Source: Clostridia bacterium (GTDB taxonomy: Bacteria > Bacillota > Clostridia > Oscillospirales > Acutalibacteraceae). From it: a stretch of DNA of 6,255 nucleotides. Positions within the stretch are counted from its first letter, which is position 1. Each line of letters opens with the position of its first letter. The notes beneath the pieces were generated by a model. The model saw nothing but the letters and a program-made list of their open reading frames with translations, searched no databases and was not told where the DNA came from. Where the stretch lies: assembly GCA_900759575.1 (NCBI GenBank), contig CAAEVU010000190.1:1-6255 (forward strand), in the 5' to 3' direction. A program made the translations under genes and the position numbers. Below, one piece after another: positions 1-6,255 of the stretch.

Positions 1-1626
1 CGCCGCCTGCTCTTTCTCCCGCTGTTCCAGATAACTGTCGTAATTGCCCAGGTAGAGTTTCGCGCCCTCTTTCCCCAGGACGTACACTTTATCCGCCAAC
101 TTATTGATCAGATACCGGTCATGGGACACCACAAACAAGGTGCCGTCATACCCGGAAAGGGCGTCTTCCAGCGCTTCGCAGGAACCGATGTCCAAATGGT
201 TGGTAGGCTCGTCCAACAAAAGGAAATTGGCCTTGGAAAGCATCAGCTTTAACAGCAACACTCTTGCCCGCTCCCCACCGGAAAGAGCGCCCACGGGCTT
301 GAACACGTCCTCCCCTTTAAACAGGAACACTGCCAGGGCGGACCGGACTTCCGTCTGAGTCATTTGAGGATGCAGGTCCCAAATCTCATCCATCACGGTT
401 TTTTCATCGTGCAGACTCAACTGGGACTGCTCATAGTACCCCACGTCGATGGCGGAACCCAGCCGCACCACACCGGAATCCGGGGTGTACTGGCCCAAGA
501 GGATCTTAAACAGGGAGGTTTTTCCGCACCCGTTGGGACCGATAAGGAACACCTTTTCCCCATGCTTGATTTCCAAATTCACGTTTTCAAACAGCTTGGG
601 GCCTCCAAAGGACAGGGATAGATCCTGGGCGGTGAGCACATCGTTACCACCCCGGCGGCTGGCCTTGAACTGGAATCGGATGGACTCCGGATCGTCTTCT
701 GGTTTTTCCAAAGTGGCCTCCAGACGGTCAATCTGCTTCTGCTTGCTGGCAATGGTCACATAGTTGCGCTCCTGGTTCCAGCGGCGCTGCTGTTCGATGA
801 TCCCCTCGATCCGGGAGATCTCCTTCTGGGTATTTTCGTACACCCGCTGCATGGCCAAGCGGTGTTCCGCCCGCAGCTCCAAATACCGGCTATAGTTTCC
901 CTTATAGGAGGTAAGGCTTTTCCCCTCCATTTCCAAAGTGCGATCTGTAACTTTGTCCAGAAAATACCGGTCATGGGAAATCACGATATAGGAACCGTTA
1001 TAGTTTTTCAAAAAGTCTTCCAGCCACTCCACCGCCTGAATATCCAGATGGTTGGTGGGTTCGTCCAAAAGCAGCAGATTGGCCCCGCCCAAAAGCATTT
1101 TTGCAAGCTGCAATTTTGCCTTCTGACCGCCGGAGAGCACGCCCACTTTGCTTTGAAGCTGCTCCTCGGTAAAGCCCAAACCCAACAGGGCGCTTCTTGC
1201 CCTAGAACGGCAAGTAAGCCCCCCACCGTCCACAAAACGGTCGTTGAGCTCCGTTTGCCGAAGGATCAGCCGCTCCATCTCTTCCTGGGCAGGATGGGAG
1301 GAAAGCAGCGTGGACAAGTCGTCCAATTCCCGTTCCATGCGCAAAAGGGGGGCGAAAACGGTCATGACCTCTTCAAAGGCCGTTTTATGAAAATCACGGC
1401 AAACATGCTGCTCCATATATCCCAGCACAGTTTCCTTGGAAAAGACCACCGAACCTGTATCGGGGGTATACTCCCCAGTGAGGACTTTAAACAGAGTGGT
1501 TTTACCACTGCCGTTGACGCCCACCAGACCCACACGCTCGCCTTTCTGCATTTCAAAGGTGATGTTCTGGAGGATCACTTCCTCGCCAAAGCTTTGCTGG
1601 ATATTGTTTACTGTCAAGATCGCCAT
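1..1626 (-). CDS. ABC-F family ATPase (YdiF-like), C-terminal end outside the window
   Basis: ABC-F proteins are soluble tandem ATPases that bind the ribosomal E site and adjust translation or protect against ribosome-targeting antibiotics. They have no membrane domain. I translated 542 uninterrupted codons from the ATG at 1626 down to base 1. The first ATPase domain has Walker A GVNGSGKT (36-43), signature LSGGQ (164-168), Walker B LLLLDEP (184-190) and an SHDR H-loop (217-220). A charged interdomain linker follows (about 245-325, containing QQRRWNQERNYV). The second domain has Walker A GPNGCGKT (363-370), LSGGE (448-452), LLLDEP (469-474) and SHDR (501-504). Both catalytic glutamates are present. 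The architecture and motif wording match Bacillus YdiF (about 640 residues, recalled from memory), so roughly 90-100 C-terminal residues, usually a coiled coil, are missing off the left edge. The start is supported by AGGTG seven bases upstream and a promoter at 1675-1703. The family is certain. A resistance role cannot be judged from sequence alone. Confidence 0.95.
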   Translation of the reverse strand, partial: MAILTVNNIQQSFGEEVILQNITFEMQKGERVGLVGVNGSGKTTLFKVLTGEYTPDTGSVVFSKETVLGYMEQHVCRDFHKTAFEEVMTVFAPLLRMERELDDLSTLLSSHPAQEEMERLILRQTELNDRFVDGGGLTCRSRARSALLGLGFTEEQLQSKVGVLSGGQKAKLQLAKMLLGGANLLLLDEPTNHLDIQAVEWLEDFLKNYNGSYIVISHDRYFLDKVTDRTLEMEGKSLTSYKGNYSRYLELRAEHRLAMQRVYENTQKEISRIEGIIEQQRRWNQERNYVTIASKQKQIDRLEATLEKPEDDPESIRFQFKASRRGGNDVLTAQDLSLSFGGPKLFENVNLEIKHGEKVFLIGPNGCGKTSLFKILLGQYTPDSGVVRLGSAIDVGYYEQSQLSLHDEKTVMDEIWDLHPQMTQTEVRSALAVFLFKGEDVFKPVGALSGGERARVLLLKLMLSKANFLLLDEPTNHLDIGSCEALEDALSGYDGTLFVVSHDRYLINKLADKVYVLGKEGAKLYLGNYDSYLEQREKEQAA

Positions 1627-1674
1627 AATGCCGCACCTGTATTTCCAAAGGTTTAGTTGCTCATAATCCTTGTT

Positions 1675-1703
1675 ATTATACAGGAAATCCCGAAAAAGAG
1701 CAA
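1675..1703 (-). promoter_or_regulatory. Sigma-A-type promoter of the ABC-F gene
   Basis: Read on the minus strand, a perfect -10 box TATAAT (1675-1680) lies exactly 17 bases after a 3/6 -35 box TTGCTC (1698-1703). Transcription would start near 1668 and give a leader of about 40 bases. The leader ends in the Shine-Dalgarno AGGTG (1634-1638), seven bases before the ATG at 1626. The perfect -10 and ideal spacing make this a good candidate. It is read by eye and the start site is not proven. Confidence 0.7.
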
Positions 1704-1763
1704 CTGGAATTCGGTTTTCCACCCAGTGGCGGGAAAGGGACCCGGTAATGAGAAAAATTTTCC

Positions 1764-1792
1764 TTTTCTTTACAGATGCAATGTGCTATACT
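1764..1792 (+). promoter_or_regulatory. Extended -10 promoter of the acetyltransferase gene
   Basis: TGCTATACT (1784-1792) is an extended -10 element: TGn followed by TATACT. The -35 region 17 bases upstream, TTTTCT (1764-1769), is weak (3/6), as is common when the extended -10 is present. An A/T-rich stretch (about 1751-1770) lies just upstream. Transcription would begin near 1799. That falls downstream of the in-frame ATG at 1776 and therefore argues for the ATG at 1827 as the true start. It faces away from the ABC-F promoter, with 60 bases between the two -35 elements. Confidence 0.6.
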
Positions 1793-1826
1793 AGAGGACA
1801 AATTTTTTGAGAAAGAAGGGTTTTCC

Positions 1827-2333
1827 ATGCGTTTGATTCCAATTTGGCAGGCAGACTTACACAAAGCATATGATTTACAGATGAGTTTTCCCAAAAATGA
1901 GAATGGGTTTGAGAACACCGCCTTTGGTCAAACCTTGGAACAATTCGCTGTGTATGTCAAATGCCGGGAAAAGCGTTCCAGAAGCGTGGGCCTTCCGGAA
2001 GGATATGTGCCCGACACAGTCTACGTTCTGGAGGATGACCAGGGAAATTATGTGGGCATTTTCAACTTGCGCCACTATCTCAACGATGCCTTGCGGAACG
2101 GAGCAGGGCACATTGGGTACGGCATCCGGAAAGAATACCGTGGCAAGGGTTACGCTTCCGCCGGGCTAGCCCTGGTCCTGGAAGAAGCCCGGAAAATTGT
2201 TCCGGAGGATGAGATCTGTTTCTCCGTGGATAAAGATAACCCTGCCTCTCTGAAAGTCCAGCTGAAAAACGGCGCTAGGATAGACCACGAGAACGAAACG
2301 GAATATTTTACTAGAATTCCAAATAAAAAATAA
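1827..2333 (+). CDS. GNAT family N-acetyltransferase
   Basis: This 168-residue single-domain protein should transfer an acetyl group from acetyl-CoA to an amine. Its substrate is unknown. The acetyl-CoA-binding motif A is clear: GHIGYGIR (94-101) on the central strand, then RGKGYA (105-110), which fits the R-x-x-G-x-A pyrophosphate-binding loop. The following helix is ALVLEEARK (115-123). Motif B appears as SVDKDNPASLKVQLKNGA (133-150), with the usual Asn-x-x-Ser and Lys-Asn-Gly. The N-terminal LPEGYVPDTVYVL and GIFNLRHYLN stretches resemble the COG3981 group of predicted acetyltransferases. The length is typical. I chose the ATG at 1827 because GAAGGG (1815-1820) sits six bases before it, while the upstream in-frame ATG at 1776 lies ahead of the likely transcription start. 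The gene is 64 bases upstream of the asparagine synthetase on the same strand, and I see no terminator hairpin between them, so some read-through is possible. The family is sure and the function is open. Confidence 0.9.
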   Translation: MRLIPIWQADLHKAYDLQMSFPKNENGFENTAFGQTLEQFAVYVKCREKRSRSVGLPEGYVPDTVYVLEDDQGNYVGIFNLRHYLNDALRNGAGHIGYGIRKEYRGKGYASAGLALVLEEARKIVPEDEICFSVDKDNPASLKVQLKNGARIDHENETEYFTRIPNKK

Positions 2334-2335
2334 AG

Positions 2336-2364
2336 TTTCCCATCACTTTCCCCTTGCATATACT
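2336..2364 (+). promoter_or_regulatory. Probable promoter of the asparagine synthetase gene
   Basis: TATACT (2359-2364) is a good -10 box, with a weak -35 TTTCCC (2336-2341, 3/6) at 17-base spacing. Transcription would start near 2371, leaving a leader of about 27 bases before the ATG at 2398. An alternative reading uses TTGCAT (2354-2359) as the -35 with a poor -10 around 2375-2380. The overlapping string CATATACT (2357-2364) also resembles the CATACAnT -10 of the mother-cell sporulation factor sigma-E, but I see no convincing sigma-E -35. The choice of sigma factor is therefore open. Confidence 0.4.
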
Positions 2365-2379
2365 GTACTAACTGTACTT
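2362..2379 (+). repeat. 9-bp tandem direct repeat in the asparagine synthetase promoter
   Basis: ACTGTACTA (2362-2370) is followed directly by ACTGTACTT (2371-2379), identical at eight of nine positions. The pair covers the end of the -10 box and the predicted transcription start. Each copy carries the palindrome GTAC. It could be an operator or a chance slippage duplication. No known regulator is recognised. Confidence 0.6.
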
Positions 2380-2381
2380 AT

Positions 2382-2389
2382 GGAAGGGG
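2382..2389 (+). promoter_or_regulatory. Ribosome binding site that fixes the asparagine synthetase start
   Basis: GGAAGGGG lies eight bases before the ATG at 2398. It overlaps the codons that would follow the upstream in-frame ATG at 2380, which has no comparable site ahead of it. Starting at 2398 also places the catalytic cysteine at residue 2, as the enzyme family requires. Confidence 0.85.
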
Positions 2390-2397
2390 TTTTTTGT

Positions 2398-4251
2398 ATG
2401 TGTGGTTTTGCGGGATTTTCCGACTATCAGGAGGGGCTGGTTGGGTCCCCCCAGCACTGGCTCGATCTTGCCCGGCGCATGGCACGGCGCATCGCTCACC
2501 GCGGTCCCGACGACCAGGGGGCGCATCTGTCCGGAAACTGCGCTCTGGCTCACGCCCGCCTTGCGGTGATCGATCCGGAACACGGCCGCCAGCCTATGAG
2601 CCTTCCCCATGAGGGACAAGAGGTGACCATCGCCTACAACGGGGAAATCTACAACGCTCCGGAACTTCGCTCCCAGTTGGAAAGCCGAGGCTTTTCCTTT
2701 CAAACCGACTGCGACACGGAAGTGGTTTTGGCGGCCTACCTGTGCTACGGTCCGGACTGCGCCCAAAAGCTCAACGGCATTTACGCCTTTGCTGTGGACG
2801 ATCCTGTAAATCACCGCACGTTCCTATGCCGGGACCGGTTTGGCGTCAAGCCGCTGTTTTACACCCTTCAAAATGGGAAGCTGGCCTTTGGCTCGGAAAT
2901 CAAATCCCTGTTTGAATTTCCGGGAGTACATCCTGTGGTGGGCCGGGAAGGATTGTGCGAAATTTTTGGGCTGGGTCCTGCCCGCACCGCCGGCTGCGGC
3001 GTTTTTGAAGGGATTCGAGAAGTGAAGCCGGGCCATGTGGCGATTTTTGACCAGCTTGGCTTCCGGGAATTGCCCTACTTTGACCTGGAGGCTCTTCCCC
3101 ATCCGGAATCTTACGAAGAGACCGTGGCCCATGTGCGGGAACTGCTTCTGGACACAGTGGACCGGCAGCTGATCTCCGACGTGCCCCTGTGCACCTTCCT
3201 TTCCGGTGGGCTGGATTCCAGCGTGGTAACAGCGATTGCCGCCCAGCGTCTGAAAGAACGGGGACAGAAGCTGTCCACTTATTCCTTCGAATTTGAAGGA
3301 AACGAGGAATTCTTCACGCCTTCTTCTTTCCAGCCTGACCGGGACCAAGCTTGGGCACAGAAGGTCAGCCAGCTGTTGCAGACAGACCACACCACTCTGC
3401 TTTGTGGAAACGACGCTTTGGCCGACTCCCTGGACGAAGCGGTGATTGCCAAGGATTTACCGGGCATGGCGGACGTGGACGGTTCCCTGCTGTATTTTTG
3501 CAAGTTGGTTAAAAAGCGCCACACCGTCGCGCTGTGCGGAGAATGTGCGGATGAGATCTTTGGAGGATACCCCTGGTTTCACCGTCGGGAAATGTTCGAC
3601 GGCGCCCATTTCCCCTGGTCCAACAACCTGGATCTCCGAGGCGGCGTGCTGAAGCCGGAATTGCGGGAAGCACTGCACATGGAGGAATATGTGAGCCAAC
3701 GCTTGGAGGAAAGCCTGGCCGCTGTTCCCACCCTTCCCGGGGAAACGCCGGAAGAGATCCGCATGCGGCAGATCAGCTATTTGAACATTCACTGGTTTAT
3801 GTCCACTTTACTGGACAGAAAAGACCGGTGCAGCATGTGGAGCGGATTGGAAGTTCGGGTTCCCTACGCCGATCACCGCATTGCGCAATATGTTTTTAAC
3901 ACCCCCTGGTCTATGAAATGCCACAACGGGGAACCCAAAGCTCTGCTGCGGGACGCTGCGAAAGGATTGCTGCCAGAGGAAATCCTTCATCGGAAAAAGA
4001 GTCCCTATCCCAAAACGCACAATCCCGGGTATGAGGCGATTTTAAAGGAACGGCTGGGTCATGTGCTTCGGGACAGCGCTCAACCTCTCCATAAATTGCT
4101 GTCCGAAGAAACGGTCAACGGCTTGCTGTCCCAGACTTTCGACTACGGAAAACCTTGGTTCGGCCAACTGATGGCTGGGCCTCAGCTATTGGCCTATTTG
4201 CTGCAAGTCAACGCCTGGATGCTGCGGTACAACATCTATCTGGACCTGTAA
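2398..4251 (+). CDS. asnB: Asparagine synthetase, glutamine-hydrolysing (AsnO-like type)
   Basis: This enzyme makes asparagine from aspartate, ATP and glutamine in the cytoplasm, releasing AMP and pyrophosphate. The protein has 617 residues, the usual length. The N-terminal class II glutaminase domain (about 1-210) begins MCGFAGF. Cys2 becomes the N-terminal nucleophile after Met removal, which rules out the in-frame ATG at 2380 that would add six residues. Other glutaminase residues are HRGPDDQG (34-41), Arg54 in HARLAVID, NGEIYN (81-86) and the aspartates of TDCDTE (103-108). The synthetase domain (about 240-600) has the ATP PP-loop SGGLDSS (269-275), DLPGMADVD (353-361), GECADEIFGG (381-390) and LLDRKDR (471-477). 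Several stretches, including GECADEIFGGYPWF, RKKSPYPKT and PWFGQLM, match what I recall of Bacillus AsnO (YisO), a sporulation-expressed paralogue, better than AsnB. The gene has its own terminator and converges with the germination operon. The activity is sure. The AsnO subtype is likely but needs a tree. Confidence 0.96.
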   Translation: MCGFAGFSDYQEGLVGSPQHWLDLARRMARRIAHRGPDDQGAHLSGNCALAHARLAVIDPEHGRQPMSLPHEGQEVTIAYNGEIYNAPELRSQLESRGFSFQTDCDTEVVLAAYLCYGPDCAQKLNGIYAFAVDDPVNHRTFLCRDRFGVKPLFYTLQNGKLAFGSEIKSLFEFPGVHPVVGREGLCEIFGLGPARTAGCGVFEGIREVKPGHVAIFDQLGFRELPYFDLEALPHPESYEETVAHVRELLLDTVDRQLISDVPLCTFLSGGLDSSVVTAIAAQRLKERGQKLSTYSFEFEGNEEFFTPSSFQPDRDQAWAQKVSQLLQTDHTTLLCGNDALADSLDEAVIAKDLPGMADVDGSLLYFCKLVKKRHTVALCGECADEIFGGYPWFHRREMFDGAHFPWSNNLDLRGGVLKPELREALHMEEYVSQRLEESLAAVPTLPGETPEEIRMRQISYLNIHWFMSTLLDRKDRCSMWSGLEVRVPYADHRIAQYVFNTPWSMKCHNGEPKALLRDAAKGLLPEEILHRKKSPYPKTHNPGYEAILKERLGHVLRDSAQPLHKLLSEETVNGLLSQTFDYGKPWFGQLMAGPQLLAYLLQVNAWMLRYNIYLDL

Positions 4252-4256
4252 ACGCC

Positions 4257-4300
4257 AAAGAGGCGAACTCTCAAGAGAGAGTTCGCCTCTTTCTCTTTTT
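4257..4300 (+). terminator. Rho-independent terminator after the asparagine synthetase gene
   Basis: A perfect 16-bp stem (4257-4272 pairing with 4277-4292) closes on the tetraloop AAGA (4273-4276). CTCTTTTT (4293-4300) follows. The stem begins five bases after the stop codon. The gap to the convergent gerC stop is only 50 bases, so the hairpin is the only visible candidate to end the gerC transcript too. On the minus strand its tail is poorer: a TTT inside the stem, then GGCGTTTA. It may therefore act in both directions, but more strongly for the plus strand. Confidence 0.92.
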
Positions 4301-4301
4301 A

Positions 4302-5396
4302 CTACAGTCCGCCTTGCTCCATACGAAGCACTGTAGCCTCCACCTTGACTTCATATTGGCAGCAGGTCATTTCTTCCTCCCAGTTTTGGAAAAGGGCCTC
4401 CCACCTCTTGGGATAGCGCTGGGAAAGGTAATTTCCAAACCCGAAAATATCGCACTGGTCCTCCAGCAAAACTTGTTCCAAAACCAGGTTCATCTCTTTC
4501 TCCAGCTGCTGTGCAACTTTCCTTTCCACAGCGGTGTAGAACTCCTCCCCCAAAGAAGAGGTCTCTCCGGAAATAGCGCTTACATCTGCGGTCACTTGAT
4601 ACACTGTCCGAAAAATTGGAACATTCCCTTGAAAATCGACTTCCCGTTTTCCGCTTCCTTTGGAAATCGTCAAGGTAACTGTCCCGAAATCTTCTCCCTG
4701 GACCACCAACTCTCCACTTTTCAACGTTCCTTTCATGGCAAGATACCCTCTGGTCTGATCCAATGTGAGGAATCCGGCCAACTGGTACTTTTGAAAATAG
4801 GCGGTGCCCAACAGCTCCACTCGGTCCTGCTTGATGCCCAGCACCGGCAGAACCGGCGACGATCCAGGACGTGAAGCTCCGTTGACAAATTCCAGAAAGT
4901 CCACGGAAACAGCTTTTCCATTATACTTCCCGGACTTCCCCAAATTTTGCAGTTCCTGAATGGGCACGAATTGATCGTCCCGTTTTGCGGACAATATTTC
5001 CTCTGCCGTATCTTCCGCCAGATACATTTGCACCGCGGGACGGGTATTGTAATAGCGGATAAAAAAATCCATGCTTTTATCCAGCCCCTCTTCCCCACAG
5101 GAGCGTCCAAACACCACCAGGTAATTGTGGGAATAGAAGGGTTCACGGCCGGTGGAAAGGGACAGACTGCTCAGGGCTTCTAAAACGGAAGCTCCCTGGC
5201 AGGTATAAAGTTCTTCCCCTGTTTCTTCCTCCGAACTGGCTGCCCGGACGGTCACCCGATACCCCTGGGAAGTTTTGTCCACCCCGATTCCTTGGATCAA
5301 AATCCTTTGGTGCAGCTCCCGATAGCCGCATCCGGACAGGACAGCGCACAAGCCGCTAATCAACACCACTAGGCCGATCACGCGAATCCACTTCAT
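4302..5396 (-). CDS. gerC: Spore germination lipoprotein, Ger(x)C family
   Basis: GerC is the lipoprotein subunit of the GerA/GerB/GerC nutrient receptors that sit in the spore inner membrane and trigger germination. The 364-residue product starts with a lipoprotein signal: MKWIR, a hydrophobic stretch (6-20) and the lipobox LSGC with Cys23 as the lipidation site. The N-terminal Ger(x)C domain follows, with LIQGIGVDK (33-41), SHNYLVVFG (89-97) and FFIRYYNTRP (111-120). The C-terminal domain has the typical AYFQKYQLAGFLTLDQTRGY (199-218) and DIFGFGNYL (316-324), then a Trp-containing end. The start overlaps the gerB stop as ATGA (5393-5396), and GGAAGGGAG (5404-5412) lies seven bases upstream inside gerB, so the two genes are translationally linked. 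It is the last gene of the operon. The germinant cannot be inferred. The length and domains look intact. Confidence 0.95.
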   Translation of the reverse strand: MKWIRVIGLVVLISGLCAVLSGCGYRELHQRILIQGIGVDKTSQGYRVTVRAASSEEETGEELYTCQGASVLEALSSLSLSTGREPFYSHNYLVVFGRSCGEEGLDKSMDFFIRYYNTRPAVQMYLAEDTAEEILSAKRDDQFVPIQELQNLGKSGKYNGKAVSVDFLEFVNGASRPGSSPVLPVLGIKQDRVELLGTAYFQKYQLAGFLTLDQTRGYLAMKGTLKSGELVVQGEDFGTVTLTISKGSGKREVDFQGNVPIFRTVYQVTADVSAISGETSSLGEEFYTAVERKVAQQLEKEMNLVLEQVLLEDQCDIFGFGNYLSQRYPKRWEALFQNWEEEMTCCQYEVKVEATVLRMEQGGL

Positions 5397-6255
5397 AGGC
5401 CTGCTCCCTTCCTTTCACGGATTTTCCCCCACAGCAAAAGCAGCAGTGGCAACACCACCCCCGCGATTCCTGTCAGCAGCAGCCAAATCCTTGTGTCCAT
5501 AAATACGGTCTGGAAATAATAGGAGGAAGCCACCGCAGCTCCAAGGACCACCATTCCCACTCCAAGAGGGAGGATCAGCCAGCGCCCGTTCTTCCGTTTC
5601 ACCAAACATGCTCCACACACCCGGCAGGCGTACAAACTGCACGCAGTCTGTATGATCAAGCCCATCATCCACACCCCGGTGAACACAGCGTCCAGACGCT
5701 GCATGGAGGAAATCTCCGTGATGGACGCCAAAGCATACACGGGAAAATTCTGGGTATAAGCATACTGGCCCAAACAGCCGGCAATGAGAAAGATCAAAAT
5801 TCCCACAAACAGGCTGGTGCTCCCTGCCCAAAGAGTGAACCCCAACCATTTTCTGCCCTTTACAAAGGGCAAAAGCACCGCCATTTCCGCAAACAAAGAG
5901 GTGCGGGACAAAAACAACGCTGCTCCTTGCAGCAGTTGGGAAGGTCCTCCTGCCAAAAGAGGCTCTAAATTCTCCCAATCAAACCTTCGGGCGACCAAGG
6001 AAAATACCAAGGTGGTTCCCAGCAGCAACAAAACCAACACGCAAGCCCCTGTACGGGCAATGGCTTCCAGCCCCCGCCAAGCTCCGTATGCTGCCACCCC
6101 TACCACCATGGCCAAAATGAGGACGGCCGGAAAATCCGGGTTCACATTGTCCAGCAAAAATAGTTGGAACAAGGCCAAGGACACAGCGTTCATCACCAAA
6201 AAGTAGAAGATATAGCACAGAGGGACCAGTTTTCCTACTTTGCCCAACAGATGCA
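5393..6255 (-). CDS. gerB: Spore germination permease GerB (GerAB family), N-terminal end outside the window
   Basis: GerB is the integral membrane subunit of the germinant receptor, from the APC-like GerAB permease family, and is thought to bind the nutrient. The visible part has 286 residues and is highly hydrophobic. Likely membrane segments lie at about 11-33, 40-59, 69-87, 107-130 (weaker), 137-161, 190-210, 225-244 and 256-276, counted from the first complete codon at 6253. Family signs include GLEAIARTG (61-69), the AEM and LPF residues around 122-130, and RLDAVFTGVWMMG (186-198), which matches the usual 'lDa-x-f-x-x-W' segment of GerAB proteins. A TTG at 6247 could be read as a start, but full-length members have about 365 residues and the frame stays open to the edge. 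The first 70-80 residues, about two membrane helices, are therefore simply off the window. gerC follows with a 4-base overlap. Confidence 0.93.
   Translation of the reverse strand, partial: HLLGKVGKLVPLCYIFYFLVMNAVSLALFQLFLLDNVNPDFPAVLILAMVVGVAAYGAWRGLEAIARTGACVLVLLLLGTTLVFSLVARRFDWENLEPLLAGGPSQLLQGAALFLSRTSLFAEMAVLLPFVKGRKWLGFTLWAGSTSLFVGILIFLIAGCLGQYAYTQNFPVYALASITEISSMQRLDAVFTGVWMMGLIIQTACSLYACRVCGACLVKRKNGRWLILPLGVGMVVLGAAVASSYYFQTVFMDTRIWLLLTGIAGVVLPLLLLLWGKIRERKGAGL
5404..5412 (-). promoter_or_regulatory. Ribosome binding site of gerC inside gerB
   Basis: On the minus strand, GGAAGGGAG sits seven bases before the gerC ATG and within the last codons of gerB. Together with the ATGA overlap it supports the chosen gerC start and coupled translation of the two subunits. 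Confidence 0.8.

Noticed and set aside
517..540. Cysteine in the second P-loop of the ABC-F protein (GPNGCGKT) as a possible defect
   Set aside because: That position is variable in the G-x-x-x-x-G-K-S/T motif, and cysteine there is common in working ABC ATPases.
862..1656. A 264-codon open frame on the plus strand
   Set aside because: It is the antisense shadow of the ABC-F gene, whose two complete ATPase domains run uninterrupted on the minus strand. The shadow protein has no recognisable domain.
2380..2382. ATG as the start of the asparagine synthetase
   Set aside because: It would bury the catalytic cysteine at residue 8. The family requires it at residue 2, as given by the ATG at 2398, which also has the ribosome binding site.
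2824..3390. A 188-codon open frame on the minus strand
   Set aside because: It lies wholly inside the asparagine synthetase on the opposite strand, over conserved catalytic motifs, and resembles no protein family.
4155..4874. A 239-codon open frame on the plus strand
   Set aside because: It straddles the end of the asparagine synthetase, the terminator and the antisense of gerC. Both real genes have clear family motifs, and this frame has none.
5415..5978. A 187-codon open frame on the minus strand in another frame of gerB
   Set aside because: The gerB frame over the same bases gives membrane helices and family motifs. The alternative frame gives a low-complexity, unrecognisable product.
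6245..6247. TTG as the start codon of a 284-residue gerB
   Set aside because: The frame continues open to the window edge, and the family needs about 70-80 more N-terminal residues, so the codon is internal leucine.

Overview
The window looks like chromosomal DNA from an endospore-forming, moderately GC-rich Firmicute. A gut-type member of the Clostridia (Oscillospiraceae/Ruminococcaceae-like) is my inference. It rests on two adjacent spore-germination receptor genes, an ABC-F ATPase resembling Bacillus YdiF, GGAAGGGG-type ribosome binding sites and sigma-A-like promoters. I see no rRNA, tRNA, CRISPR array, insertion sequence or phage gene. Five protein genes fill almost all of the sequence. 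Two of them run off the ends of the window.

Layout: (1) 1-1626, minus strand, an ABC-F family ATPase whose C-terminal end lies beyond base 1. It has no visible stop codon, so a search for closed reading frames misses it. (2) 1627-1826, a 200-base divergent intergenic region with a minus-strand promoter for the ABC-F gene and a plus-strand extended -10 promoter for the next gene. (3) 1827-2333, plus strand, a small GNAT acetyltransferase. (4) 2398-4251, plus strand, a glutamine-dependent asparagine synthetase that looks like the AsnO (YisO) type of Bacillus. It ends in a strong hairpin terminator with a perfect 16-bp stem. (5) 4302-5396 and 5393-6255, minus strand, gerC and gerB of a nutrient germinant receptor operon, overlapping by 4 bases (ATGA). 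gerB is cut off at the right edge, and a gerA gene would be expected beyond it.

How the genes relate: the ABC-F gene and the acetyltransferase/asparagine synthetase pair diverge from a shared regulatory region. The asparagine synthetase and the germination operon converge on the terminator at 4257-4300. The GerB permease and GerC lipoprotein would act together in the spore inner membrane to sense germinants. The AsnO-type synthetase may also be linked to sporulation, which would make the right two-thirds of the window a loose sporulation/germination neighbourhood. That link is inference. I did not find a clearly novel system. The points most worth a second look are the AsnO-type synthetase beside the ger operon, the 9-bp tandem repeat at its promoter, and the short leader of the ABC-F gene.
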